A DNA stretch of 64,000 bases, from NCBI RefSeq assembly GCF_003466125.1, contig NZ_QSOC01000003.1, positions 124,001 through 188,000 on the forward strand. The letters run 5' to 3'. The notes below the pieces were generated by a model. The model worked only from the letters and a program-made list of their open reading frames with translations. It was not told the DNA's origin and ran no database searches. Made by a program: the position numbers and the translations under genes. This DNA is from Collinsella sp. TM10-22 (GTDB taxonomy: Bacteria > Actinomycetota > Coriobacteriia > Coriobacteriales > Coriobacteriaceae). Below are positions 8,461 to 17,900 of the stretch, piece after piece. The stretch's first letter is position 1, and each line of letters begins with the position of its first letter.

Positions 8461-9796
8461 TTTTGTTTAAGCCCCGCTCGGCTAATTTGCGACAGTGCAG
8501 GTCGGCGCTGGTGCGGGGCTTAATCCTCGGCTCAAGAAAGCCAAGGTAGATTAGGGCGCGAATCGAGAGGTGGAACAAAAAGAGGTCCTCTCCCGATGCC
8601 AGGTCGTTGCCGGTGATTTCCTTGATGCGGTTTAGGCGATAGAGCAGCGTGTTTTTGTGAAGCGATAAGATCGCGGCGGTACGCGCCGTGTTGCAGCTGT
8701 GTTGCATAAAGGCAAAGAGCGTCTCGACCAGCTCGGAATCGTGCGACTGGTCATGCTTCCAAAGTGCCCAGATTGCCGGATGGCAGTAGTTCATAAGGTT
8801 GATGTGGTCATTGCAGATATCGAGCATTTCCATGTAGGTGTATTCGCAATAGCGATACACATGGGTGTCTTCGAGGATTTTGGTAAAGGTCGAGCCGTAG
8901 CGAATGGCGGCGCGTGCCTGATCGAGGTGTGCACGCACATCTGTTGCCTGGGAAAACTCGTTGCTGATGCCAATGAACAAATTATTCGCGGCGGCAACGC
9001 GGGCAAGGATCGCCTCGTCGTTGGCGGGCAGCTGCGTGGAGGGCGGACGGCTTACCAGCGCCACGAGCTCGCCCTCGTACATGGTGATAAGGCTATGGTG
9101 CAGCAGCGGCTGCAATTGCCCTCGGATGCTCTCCGCCTCGCGCGCCTCGAGCTGGGAGTCTTTTTTGAGCAGGCATACGACGTAGAGCGAGGGGAGCGGG
9201 GTAAAGCCGACGAGCTGCATTTTGCGTGTGCAGGTGATGGGGTTGGGGATTTCGTCGTCCAGGAGGCGCGAGAGAAAATATGGCCCCTGTTGCGGGCCGC
9301 CCAACGAAAGAAAGCCGCCTTTCTGCAGCTCTTGCGCGAGCAGACGGACAAAGAACTCAAAGACCTCGCGATCGCTGTCGCCAAAGGCGTGATTGCGTTC
9401 GATCATCATCGCCCGGCCCAGACACGTGCCGTGCACCTTGATCGCATCGGTCATGGTGTTGAGGCGGAACATGTCGTTATAGCGTGTAAGCGGGCCTGTC
9501 GAGCGGGCAATCTCCTCGTCTAAGCCGCATTTGATGATGTAGCGCACGCCTTCGTCCTGCAGCATGTCGCCTTCGGAGAGCTCGGCGCGGGTGATGGCTG
9601 CAAAGGGGGAGTTGTCGTCATCGTCGAGCTCAAAGCCGCCGCGGGCGGCATAGCGGTACACGGGATCGACGACGAGCACCGGGTTGTCCATAGCGGCAGA
9701 GGCTGTTTGCGTGAGGTTCTTGAGTCCTGCGTCGCTCAAGAGCGCCTCGAGCAGCGCTTGCTTTGCGGTGGACGTATCGGTGGTACTCGGTTGCAT
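8447..9796 (-). CDS. PucR/CdaR-family transcriptional regulator
   Basis: A 449-residue regulator. The C terminus (about 355-420) is a PucR-type HTH (NTARTAAILSLHKNTLLYRL), preceded by a GGDEF-like/CdaR middle region and an N-terminal sensory part without membrane segments. Family members usually activate catabolic genes in response to a small substrate. It faces the redox gene cluster tail to tail, overlapping by 14 bases, and its start lies next to the largest repeat array in the window. On the other side of that array is the old-yellow-enzyme gene, transcribed divergently, a plausible target. Confidence 0.85.
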   Translation of the reverse strand: MQPSTTDTSTAKQALLEALLSDAGLKNLTQTASAAMDNPVLVVDPVYRYAARGGFELDDDDNSPFAAITRAELSEGDMLQDEGVRYIIKCGLDEEIARSTGPLTRYNDMFRLNTMTDAIKVHGTCLGRAMMIERNHAFGDSDREVFEFFVRLLAQELQKGGFLSLGGPQQGPYFLSRLLDDEIPNPITCTRKMQLVGFTPLPSLYVVCLLKKDSQLEAREAESIRGQLQPLLHHSLITMYEGELVALVSRPPSTQLPANDEAILARVAAANNLFIGISNEFSQATDVRAHLDQARAAIRYGSTFTKILEDTHVYRYCEYTYMEMLDICNDHINLMNYCHPAIWALWKHDQSHDSELVETLFAFMQHSCNTARTAAILSLHKNTLLYRLNRIKEITGNDLASGEDLFLFHLSIRALIYLGFLEPRIKPRTSADLHCRKLAERGLNKTSRA

Positions 9797-9933
9797 GGGT
9801 GTCCCTTCTGCCGCGTCTTCGCCGTAGTCGACGCGTGACCAAATAATTATCGCAGGCTGAGCGGTGTCAGGTTGTTTAAAACGGTGAGTGTGGCGGTCGT
9901 TTCCTCGAACGGGGACGGTGCTGCCGGGGGCTG

Positions 9934-10229
9934 TCTCGATTTGTAACAGATGGGTCCGATTTTGGCCTGTAGATGTTACAGATTGAGATTTTCTTGCAGG
10001 CGGGTCCCGTTTGTCTCGATCTGTAACATCTGGTGCCCATTTTGCCGAGTAACTGTTACAGATTTAGATCTTACGTCAGGCCAGATTGGTTTGTCTCGAT
10101 CTGTAACGGGTAGGGGCCAAAAGTGGGTCTAGATGTTACAGATCTAGATTGTTGAGGATGGGTCGAGAGGAATATCTTGATCTGTAACAGTAAGACCCGG
10201 TTTTGCCGAGTAACTGTTACAGATCGAGA
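9934..10229. repeat. Alternating inverted repeat array, eight words (locus 2)
   Basis: The word TCTCGATCTGTAACA or its reverse complement starts at 9934, 9974, 10014, 10054, 10094, 10134, 10175 and 10215, strictly alternating in strand, with steps of 40 (once 41). Arms vary by one or two bases. The 25-base spacers inside +/- pairs partly resemble each other (GCCGAGTAAC ends two of them here), while those between pairs are mostly unrelated. The array fills most of the 575-base gap between the PucR-type gene and the OYE gene. The rest of the gap shows no gene. Confidence 0.93.
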
Positions 10230-10371
10230 CAAACCGAAGGGTCGTCTCGCCCCATCCACCTGTCGCTACCTGCTATCCGCCGATTTTCGTTGTGCCGCTG
10301 TGCCCCCATGCCATATCCTCTAGACAACTACGCGGCATCATCGCCGCCGCGCCTACAAGAGAGGAATGTCC

Positions 10372-12402
10372 ATGACCACACCTGCGTCTAAGCTGCTTCA
10401 ACCCATTACGGTTGGCCCCCTTGAGCTCAAGAACCGCATTATGTTCCCGCCGCTTACCACCGGCTACGAGGAGCGCGACGGTTCCATCGGCGAGCGCAGC
10501 CTGGCTTTTTACGAGCGCCTGGCCCGTGGCGGCGTGAGTTACATCGTCATCGGCGACGTCGCTCCCGTTATGACCGCAAGCCCCACGCCCAAGCTGGCGA
10601 CCGACGCTCAGATCCCCACGTTTAAGGCACTGGCCGACGCCGTCCACAAGCACGGTGCCAAGGTCGCACTGCAGCTGTTCCACCCCGAGTACGACGTCCC
10701 CGGCGTCGGCCGCATGGTCATGGGCTCAATGGCCGCCGCCAAGGCCGCGCAGGAGGCCAAGGCCGCCGGCGACGAGGAGACCTTTGCCGCCAAGATGGCC
10801 GAGTCCAACGAGATCCGCAAACAGGCCTACGCCAAGCTACACCACGACATGCAGCACTTTGTGAACGAGGCGAGTGTGGAGCAGCTCACCCAGATCAAGG
10901 AAGCCATCGCCGCCTCGGCCGCCCGCGCGCAGCAGGCCGGGATCGACGCCATCGAGGTCCACGGCGACCGTCTGGTGGGTTCGCTGTGCTCGGCTATCCT
11001 CAACCAGCGCACCGACGAGTACGGCGGATCGTTCGAGAACCGCGTCCGCTACGCGCTCGAGGTCGTCGCCGCCATTAAGGAGGCCGCGCCGGAGCTGATG
11101 GTGGAGTACAAGCTCCCCGTGATCATGGAGAACCCCGACGGCACGCCGCGCGGCAAGGGCGGCCTGCTGCCCGACGAGGCCTGCGAGTTCGCCAAGCTGC
11201 TCGAGGGCGCCGGCATCGACATGATCCAGGTGGCGCAGGCAAACCACACCGGCAACATGGGCGACACCATTCCGCCCATGGGCGCCATGCCCTACAACTG
11301 GACGCTGCCCGTGGCAGAGCGCGTCAAGGCCCTGGTCTCCGTGCCGGTGGCAACCGTCGGCCGCGTTGTTTCGGTCGAGGCCGGCGAGAAGATCCTGGAA
11401 GACGGCTCGGCCGACATCGTCGCGTACGGCCGCTCGCTCATGTGCGACCCCGACATTGCGCTCAAGGCCGCTACGGGTGAGCCCATCCGCGAGTGCCTCA
11501 ACTGCAACAAGGGCTGCGTCGACGCGATCCAAAACCGCAAATACATCTCGTGCGTGCTCAATGCCGAGAACGGCGACGAGGCGACCATCGCCATTAAGCC
11601 GGGCGAGGGCGACAAGAAGATCGCCGTGGTGGGCGGCGGTATTGCCGGCCTGGAGGCGGCGCGCGTGGCGGCCAAGCGCGGCTACGACGTGACCGTCTAC
11701 GAGGCGAGCGACCATCTGGGCGGCCAGATTGTGCTGGCGGCCGCGCCTCCGCGCAAGGACGAGATCATGCGCTCGGTCGAGTACTACGAGAAGATTCTGC
11801 CCGGCCTGGGCGTGAAGGTTGAACTCAACCACACCGCTAGCCCCGCGGACCTCAACGCCGCCGACGCCGCGATTGTGGCCGTGGGCGCGCACGATGTGGT
11901 CATTCCCGTACCCGGTGCCGATTCGGAGAAGGTTGTCTCGAGCTGGGACGTGCTGGCCGGCAAGGTGGAGCTCGGCGGGCGCGTCGCCGTCATTGGCGGT
12001 GGCCTGGTGGGCACCGAGACTGCCGAGTACCTGCTGCAGCACGGCTGCGAGGTGGCGATCGTCGAGATGCTCGACAAGATTGCCGCGGGCGAGTCCGAGA
12101 CCATTCTGCCGCTGATTATGAGCGACTTTGCCGAGCATGGCGTTGAGCAGCATGTTAAGACCCGCCTGACCGCCATTACCGACGAGGGCGTGGAGGCCGT
12201 TCGCACCACCGAGGACGGTGCCGAGGAGCCGGTGAAGATTGCTTGCGATTACGTGGTGATGGCCGTGGGCTCCAAGGCCAACGCGTTTGACCTGGACGGC
12301 GTGACGGTGCCCGTGACCTGCGTGGGCGACTGCTCGGGCGAGCGCACCGCCGACATTGCGAGCGCTATCCGCACGGCGTATCACGCGGCCAACGAGCTCT
12401 AA
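10372..12402 (+). CDS. Old yellow enzyme-type NADH:flavin oxidoreductase (FadH/BaiCD/enoate reductase family)
   Basis: A 676-residue protein with the 2,4-dienoyl-CoA reductase layout: an N-terminal FMN-binding TIM barrel (1-345), a 4Fe-4S motif (CLNCNKGC near 378 plus a later Cys) and a C-terminal FAD/NAD(P) half with two dinucleotide motifs (VVGGGIAGLEAA and VIGGGLVGTETA). Such enzymes reduce activated C=C bonds, for example in dienoyl-CoA, cinnamate or bile-acid intermediates; the substrate here cannot be told. The ATG at 10372 lies at a normal distance from AGAGGA; the ATG six bases earlier abuts that site. A strong terminator follows, so it is monocistronic, divergent from the PucR-type regulator. 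Confidence 0.9.
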   Translation: MTTPASKLLQPITVGPLELKNRIMFPPLTTGYEERDGSIGERSLAFYERLARGGVSYIVIGDVAPVMTASPTPKLATDAQIPTFKALADAVHKHGAKVALQLFHPEYDVPGVGRMVMGSMAAAKAAQEAKAAGDEETFAAKMAESNEIRKQAYAKLHHDMQHFVNEASVEQLTQIKEAIAASAARAQQAGIDAIEVHGDRLVGSLCSAILNQRTDEYGGSFENRVRYALEVVAAIKEAAPELMVEYKLPVIMENPDGTPRGKGGLLPDEACEFAKLLEGAGIDMIQVAQANHTGNMGDTIPPMGAMPYNWTLPVAERVKALVSVPVATVGRVVSVEAGEKILEDGSADIVAYGRSLMCDPDIALKAATGEPIRECLNCNKGCVDAIQNRKYISCVLNAENGDEATIAIKPGEGDKKIAVVGGGIAGLEAARVAAKRGYDVTVYEASDHLGGQIVLAAAPPRKDEIMRSVEYYEKILPGLGVKVELNHTASPADLNAADAAIVAVGAHDVVIPVPGADSEKVVSSWDVLAGKVELGGRVAVIGGGLVGTETAEYLLQHGCEVAIVEMLDKIAAGESETILPLIMSDFAEHGVEQHVKTRLTAITDEGVEAVRTTEDGAEEPVKIACDYVVMAVGSKANAFDLDGVTVPVTCVGDCSGERTADIASAIRTAYHAANEL

Positions 12403-12428
12403 GTAAGAAAGCTATCGCGTATTGAGTG

Positions 12429-12464
12429 GGCGGGGAGTGCCGTATCGGCGCTCCCCGCCTTTTT
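12429..12464 (+). terminator. Terminator after the OYE-type gene
   Basis: GGCGGGGAG (12429-12437) pairs with CTCCCCGCC (12451-12459), with inner GCC/GGC pairing, followed by TTTTT. Confidence 0.88.
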
Positions 12465-12496
12465 GTCAATGAGGGCGCCCCTGACCAGCTGGTTCA

Positions 12497-12600
12497 GAAA
12501 ATCCGAATCTTAAGCATAAGAAAATCCGAATCCTTAGAACATGAAAATCCGAATTATATGAACACGAAAATCCGAATCGCAACCACCTGAAAATCCGAAT
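12497..12600 (+). repeat. Five direct repeats GAAAATCCGAAT at exact 23-bp spacing
   Basis: Identical 12-base copies start at 12497, 12520, 12543, 12566 and 12589, so the period is exactly 23 bases, with unrelated 11-base AT-rich spacers. The array ends 60 bases before the ATPase start and overlaps the likely promoter (TACAGT at 12605-12610). The layout resembles iterons or an operator array for a protein that binds one face of DNA every two turns or so. Confidence 0.93.
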
Positions 12601-12659
12601 TTGCTACAGTGGAATAGAAGAATCAGAAAGCAGGAACTGGAAATCTGCGGGGGTGGCTC

Positions 12660-13964
12660 ATGGCAGGCGAGAGGCTACATCGGGACGGATACATCCCACG
12701 TATCGTGGATGCGCAAATCGAGCGCTACCTTCGTGTCTTTGGCGCGGTCGAGATTGCAGGCACCAAGTGGTGTGGCAAGACGTGGGCCGCGCTCGAGCAC
12801 GGGGCGTCCGTCTCGTATGTCGACGAGAATCTCGACCTCGCGCGTGCCGACCCGGCGATGATGTTGCTGGGAGACCGTCCGCATATTATCGATGAGTGGC
12901 AGCGCGTTCCCCAGATTTGGGACTACGTTAGACACGAGGTCGACCGTGCCCGGGGTACGCGCGGCGCCTATATCCTCACGGGTTCCGCCACGCCTGCGTT
13001 TGGCTCAAAGGCGGAGGCGCCCGCGCATAGTGGAGCCGGCCGCATCGGCCGCGTCCGCATGCACCCCATGACGCTTGCCGAGACAGGTGAGTCTAACGGC
13101 AAGGTGAGCCTGGCGGGCTTGTTTGAGCATCGTTTTGAGCCCTGCCGGTGCGATGGCGATACGCCGGGGCTTGTCGAAGCCGCTTGCCGCGGCGGCTGGC
13201 CCGAGGCGATCGATATGGTTTCGGCTGACGCCCAGCTCATCGCCCGCGAATATCTCAACACCACGTTTTCGAGCAGCTTCCCGGCGGTTGGTCTCGACCC
13301 CGATATTGCTCGTCGAGTCTCCGCATCGATCGCGCGCAATCTGGGACGGGCGACCACGTATAAAACGATTCTTATGGATATGTTCGGTGCCGAGGAGGAA
13401 CCCGCAGCGTTTGCCGACGAGACCAAGGTGCGTAGGTACCTGGATGCCCTCAAAGGCATGTTCATTCTCGAGGAGGTCCCCGGTTGGGTTCCCGCCGCGC
13501 GCGACAAACGACGCTTTACCGTCAAACCCAAGCGCTATCTGGCAGATCCAAGCCTTGCTTGCGCCTTGCTGGGCATGTCCTTGCAGGCGCTGCTTGCCGA
13601 CTGGCAGACATTTGGTCTGGTGTTTGAGAATATGGTCATACGCGACCTTTCGGTCTACGCGCGGTCGCTCGACCTGCTGGATAGTACGCCCGTGCGCTAT
13701 TATCGCGACGATTCGGGCCTTGAATGCGATGCCATCGTGCAGCTAGCCGATGGACGGTGGGCCGCCTTTGAGATTAAGGTGAGCGAAGATAAGGCGAGCG
13801 CCGGCGTCGAGAGCCTCAAGCGCGCTCGCAAGAAGGTCTGTGGAAATCCTCGTTCACGCACACGCGAACCGGAGTTTATGGCCGTGATTGTGGGGGTGGG
13901 TGAGTACGCCCGCGAGGTCGAGGACGGTATCTACGTGATACCCGTGCGCGCGTTGGGGTGTTAA
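12660..13964 (+). CDS. AAA ATPase with DUF4143 C-terminal domain
   Basis: A 434-residue protein of the AAA_14/DUF4143 family. The P-loop is at about residues 34-41 (GTKWCGKT) and the Walker B-like motif is PHIIDEWQ near 80, followed by a sensor-type LTGSATP. The C-terminal half (about 200-400) matches DUF4143, with a restriction-endonuclease-like ending (YYRDDSGLECDAIV and FEIKV resemble the D...ExK signature). These proteins are common in gut bacteria, often single genes flanked by repeats, and their role is not settled. There is no neighbouring partner gene. The five-repeat array directly upstream suggests autoregulation. Confidence 0.85.
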   Translation: MAGERLHRDGYIPRIVDAQIERYLRVFGAVEIAGTKWCGKTWAALEHGASVSYVDENLDLARADPAMMLLGDRPHIIDEWQRVPQIWDYVRHEVDRARGTRGAYILTGSATPAFGSKAEAPAHSGAGRIGRVRMHPMTLAETGESNGKVSLAGLFEHRFEPCRCDGDTPGLVEAACRGGWPEAIDMVSADAQLIAREYLNTTFSSSFPAVGLDPDIARRVSASIARNLGRATTYKTILMDMFGAEEEPAAFADETKVRRYLDALKGMFILEEVPGWVPAARDKRRFTVKPKRYLADPSLACALLGMSLQALLADWQTFGLVFENMVIRDLSVYARSLDLLDSTPVRYYRDDSGLECDAIVQLADGRWAAFEIKVSEDKASAGVESLKRARKKVCGNPRSRTREPEFMAVIVGVGEYAREVEDGIYVIPVRALGC

Positions 13965-14006
13965 GGGGGGGCGGTACGTCGTGCGTCCGCTGCCCGGTGC
14001 TACGGA

Positions 14007-14039
14007 TTGGTGCAAGGGGGTCAGGTTACTTTGCACCAA
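14007..14039. repeat. Short perfect inverted repeat
   Basis: TTGGTGCAA (14007-14015) and TTGCACCAA (14031-14039) are perfect complements around a 15-base loop. It sits 43 bases after the ATPase stop but lacks a T run, so it is an uncertain terminator. It resembles other short dyads in the window (51555-51589 and 54688-54720). Confidence 0.6.
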
Positions 14040-14218
14040 GGGCTCGATTTTTAAGACATCATTAAGGCTTGTGTTGTGGAGAAAACCGCAGGTCAATGCT
14101 ATTCTCTTGCCTTATCGTATGGTGTTGTATTCTGCCTGAATTCTATGCCTACGAGCAATGGATTGAGCACGACCAAGCGGAAAGGATGGCACGCCCACTA
14201 GCAGGGCAAACGTAAACG

Positions 14219-15274
14219 ATGAGTGGCATGGACCGACATAGCGAGCTCTAGCAGCACAAGACGGCGGCCGAGTACCGCCAAGCTGCCGACGAGCATGTGC
14301 GGACCCTCAAGGATTTCTGGAAGGATTTCCTGGTGAGCGGTCTGTTTGTGCTGGCCGCCATCGTTGCCATCTTTGCATGCCTGGCCTGGTTTTCCGCGAA
14401 TAACCGAGTGAGCGCCACGGGAAGCACGATCGCGGCGAAGGGCCCGCGGTTTGTGCTCTCGGGAACGCAGGACGGCACGGCGGGCAAGTACGACGCCCAG
14501 GACAACTACGCGTCGGACAGTACAAGCCTTGCCGTGAACAATTTTTTCAACCTCAATAACATGAGTGCCGATGGCAGTCTCTCTCCGGGATCGGCGGGCC
14601 AGCTCCAGCTCAACGTCAAGCCGCTCTGCAACGACCTGCACGATATCACGGTGGAGATGACCTGGGAGATTTCTGTCCAGACGAGCGCTGCGGGTACGGG
14701 CACCGCCGCGGACGCATCGAAAAACGAAGAGATCATCAACTCGCTTAAAGATTTGGTGCGCGGTCATATCCTGGTTTTCTAGGGCAAAGACACCTCTGGC
14801 TTTTACTCCAATCCGCTGGTTCCCACGACAACCACGGTGACCCAGGACGGAGCCAGCGTTACCGTCATCACGCAGAGCTTTGCCATTCCGGCGAGGAGCT
14901 TTCGCGCTGAGGGCTCAAACAATACGACCAAAACCGTACCCAAAACCCTCTACTGGATTTGGCCGGAGCAGTTTAAGAGCTACGTTCGCACGGGCAACGC
15001 CGGCTACGGCGGCAACCTTTTTGCGAGCACGGACCCCGCCGCGGGATACGCAGCCTTCGTCGGCGACATCAACAGTAACCACGCGCGCCATTTCCGCGCC
15101 GATAGCACGAGTGTGCCAGGTCAGGCGCCTAGTGCGGTTCCGCCTGTCGGAGCCGGCATGTTCGCTGTGGATGTGGAAACCTGCGCCAGCTACTACAACA
15201 ACGCCGACGAGGTTATCGGCAAGAACATCAAGTACATTCGCGTGCACTTTACCGCCAAGGAGACGGATAAATAA
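14219..15274 (+). pseudogene. Broken membrane-anchored surface protein gene (SipW-cognate/camelysin-like), two amber stops
   Basis: A single reading frame of 352 codons is interrupted by TAG at 14249-14251 (codon 11) and 14780-14782 (codon 188) and otherwise stays open. The N terminus has a charged cytoplasmic stretch and one membrane segment ending in LAWFSANNRV, as in the SipW-cognate/TasA-camelysin group. The rest is a polar, Thr/Ser-rich extracellular domain. Continuous similarity of style across both stops suggests recent inactivation. Translation could restart at 14297. The next two genes share the same N-terminal design and are also broken. Confidence 0.75.
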
Positions 15275-16113
15275 ATGGACGAGCAGCTTAATGCCCGCGA
15301 GCAGGGCGATATCAAACACAACGAAGGAGCGGCAAACCCCGGCGGCAACGGGTTCGGCTCGCACGGCGAAGCACGTCCGGTTGGCCGCATCGAGTGCATC
15401 AAGACGTGGACCAGCAATCATCGTCGCGAATCCCTGGCCATCATGGGCCTGTTGGCCGTGCTTCTCGTGTTGCTGGGGTTGACGCTCGGATGGTTTGTCG
15501 ATGCCAATCGCGGCTTCACCGTCGGCAAGATCAAGGAGCCGGCAGAGCTCAAGGTGCTGGGCCCCAACGCTACGGCCGCCGAGCAGATCGACCTGAGTTA
15601 CAACCCCGAATACGGCGATACCAAGACCGGCAACACGGTGACGCTCAAGCGCCCGTTTTGCGTGCAGACGGGCGGCGATGGGTTTGAGCTGCAGCTTGCG
15701 AATACGACCAATATTAAAGGTCTTACTATCGAGCTGTATAAAGCCGAGAATCCGGGCCTAGGTGATACTCCCGACGTGAGCGGCACTGCGGGTGGCAAGC
15801 CCTATAGCATGAAAATGTCTGAAACGGATCTGCTGAAGAGCTTCACGCCCATCAACGACCCGGGCGACGGCCTGGAGCCGTGCCGGGCGAGGGCGCAAGC
15901 GACCCTACATTCAAGGACTATCAAAACGTCCAGCGCAACGCGCGCCCGCTCTACCGTTTCAAGGTGTTCAGCAAAAGCGAACTCAGCGCCAAGACACTCG
16001 ACGGCTCGAACGGCAAGGACACGCTCAACCTTATCATCAAGCTTTCGTGGGACGAGAGCGCCAAAGAGACCGATGTGATCTACCTGATCGCGCGCAACAC
16101 GAGCGGTAAGTAG
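15275..16113 (+). pseudogene. Second broken surface protein gene, one frameshift
   Basis: It starts right after the first gene's stop. Residues 1-200 show a charged N terminus, a membrane helix ending in LGWFVDANRG (residues 52-80) and an extracellular domain. Around 15870-15880 the frame shifts by one missing base: the original frame continues as an Arg/Ala/Ser-rich string, while the meaningful sequence (SDPTFKDYQNVQRNARPLYR onward) continues in another frame to the stop at 16111-16113. The repaired protein would be about 279 residues. A C in a short C run near 15878 may have been lost; a sequencing error is the alternative. Confidence 0.75.
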
Positions 16114-16127
16114 GAGAGGGGGCGCAC

Positions 16128-17215
16128 ATGGAGAAGCAGGAGAAGCAGCAGGATGCCGAGCGCGAGCAGCTGGCAAAAAGCAAAAGCCTAGCCAAGAACA
16201 AGCTGGTTGTGGCGGCAATCGCACTTGTTTGCGCCGTGGCGCTCGTGATGGGTGGTTACTTTACCTATTCCGCCTACATCGCCAACGGATTTCTTAAGTC
16301 CGTCGCCGCGACGGGTACCGCTCAGAGCCTGTTTGCGAGCGATTTGCTCACGGGCTATATGAGTGCGCCCAGCAACGACGAGCTCGCCCGTGCCCAGCGG
16401 ATGCTAGGAATGAAGTGACGTACGTCTACAAGCAGGCGAGCAAAACATGAGAGAGACGGGTCGAGCCTAACAAAACCGACCCCAAAGATACGCTTGACGA
16501 TGCGACGATGCATAGCTATCTCCAGAGTGCCTACTACAGCATCGAGCTGGAGAACGACAAGGGGGAAAGCATTGACACGCTTGAGCTGGACGCCGCCGTT
16601 TTTCAGGGCTTGGGTAATAAAGGTTACCCGTTCCGTGGCGTTATCGTTGGTAATCTGAGGGGCTCGTCGCAGGTAGCTACGCAGGCGGCTATCAAGATCC
16701 GCAACTCCAAGGACACAGGTGCGCTTTCTGGGTTGATCCCGTATAGCTACGGTAGCGTTGTGAGTAATCTGAACATTGAATACTCGGGCAAGGCGGCCTC
16801 TATTGCACATAAGAATAAAGACGCCTCTGGCGTGCCGGGCGCGTTTTTTGGCGGCGTGATCGGGTGCGTCCGCAGCGGGACCGATGGTTTGTATGAGAAC
16901 GTAACGGATGGCATTTCCAACTACGTAACGGGGGCGAGTGAACTTGCCGAGGTTAAAGCTGAGGGCAATGCGATTACCTTCACCGACACGAAGGAGAATG
17001 GCAAATTCAAAACGCAGAACGCTGGCACTACGTTTAGCCTGCCCTTTACTGTTACGGTCAAAATGCAGGTTGAGCCGAGTCGGTTCTACGCGAACTATCG
17101 CTTGGTGATGACAGCGAGCCTGGTTAAGGGTGACATGGCGAGCGCAACGCCTCAATCGCCCGACTATGTGACCTATACGCTCACGAGGGTGAACCTCAAC
17201 GGCATCGATCACTGA
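16128..17215 (+). pseudogene. Third broken surface protein gene, frameshift plus TGA stop
   Basis: The gene opens with a Lys/Glu/Gln-rich stretch and a membrane helix (residues 25-50) but stops at 16416-16418. A different frame, entered near 16412, reads VTYVYKQASKT, then TGA at 16448-16450, and then a long well-formed extracellular domain to 17215 (from about 16508, 235 residues). Repairing one missing base and one stop would give about 362 residues. The design matches the two genes before it, so this was a three-gene operon for membrane-anchored surface or matrix proteins, now decayed. Confidence 0.7.
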
Positions 17216-17298
17216 TTCCGAAGCCGACTAGCTTCGCAAAGGGGGGCGGCAACCACCCAGTTGCCCCCCTAGTCTGCGCGATTCCAGTCTTGGACTCC

Positions 17299-17506
17299 GC
17301 TGGACAGTTAGTTCAGATACGTATAATTCCAGACCGCAGAAGGCGCATCCGGCGCTCGTTTTGGGGCAAAAAACAGTCCAGAACTATGGTTAGCTGGCCG
17401 ATATGAGCTCTATTTGTATTTAGTGAGCCGCCAACGGGGCTTCTCAGGGGGGCAGAATAGAGTTTCGGTGCTGTCAAAAAATACGAATCTGAACTAACTG
17501 TCCAGC
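17299..17506. repeat. Long inverted-repeat element, 208 bp
   Basis: The terminal 26-base arms (17299-17324 and 17481-17506, starting GCTGGACAGTTAG) match at 25 of 26 positions. The interior has no reading frame. The size and terminal arms fit a miniature transposable element or a stable RNA hairpin. Confidence 0.7.
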
Positions 17507-17550
17507 TGCCGCTGGAGAAAGGCGTTTTAGCTTTCCCGACATCCCAGCAT

Positions 17551-17619
17551 CTTTCCAGCTTTCCACTTAACTTAACACCTAGGGTGGAAAGCTGGAAAGT
17601 TAAGTGGAAAGCTGGAGAG
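17551..17619. repeat. Inverted repeat with two competing pairings
   Basis: CTTTCCAGCTTTCCAC (from 17551) can pair with either of two direct copies of GTGGAAAGCTGGA (17584 and 17603, 19 bases apart). The remainder of the gap, 17620-17900, is AT-richer than its surroundings and shows no gene. Confidence 0.6.
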
Positions 17620-17900
17620 TAAACGGAAGGCCTGCCGCGTTAACTTAGGGGCTAGGAGGGGTTAATAATTACGCAAACCATACCAAGCGAAACAAAAAGA
17701 TACCAATCTGGTTGGTAAAACACGCTCAATGAGCTGCGAGCTAACTAGCTGCGTAAATAGAACGTAAAGAAATGTCGCAAATAAATGCCAAATGCCCAGA
17801 TGCCGCCGTTGCTATTTTCAATTAACTGCTACGCGCGAACAGCAAAATGCTACTATCTAACATGCACGTAAGAAAGCAGATTAACGGTTAAGGCTAAGAA

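Noticed and set aside
9934..10229. CRISPR array
   Set aside because: The words alternate strand, spacers are partly similar to each other, there is no leader and no cas gene in the window, and the same pattern occurs in small groups elsewhere.
10837..12384. Long open frame on the - strand opposite the OYE-type gene
   Set aside because: Same reason: a GC-bias shadow of a clearly identified enzyme.
14249..14782. Amber codons read as an amino acid (recoding)
   Set aside because: No recoding signal is visible, other genes in the window end normally at TAG (for example 3' ends at 2151-8460 and 23849), and the two neighbouring genes are also damaged, which favours decay.
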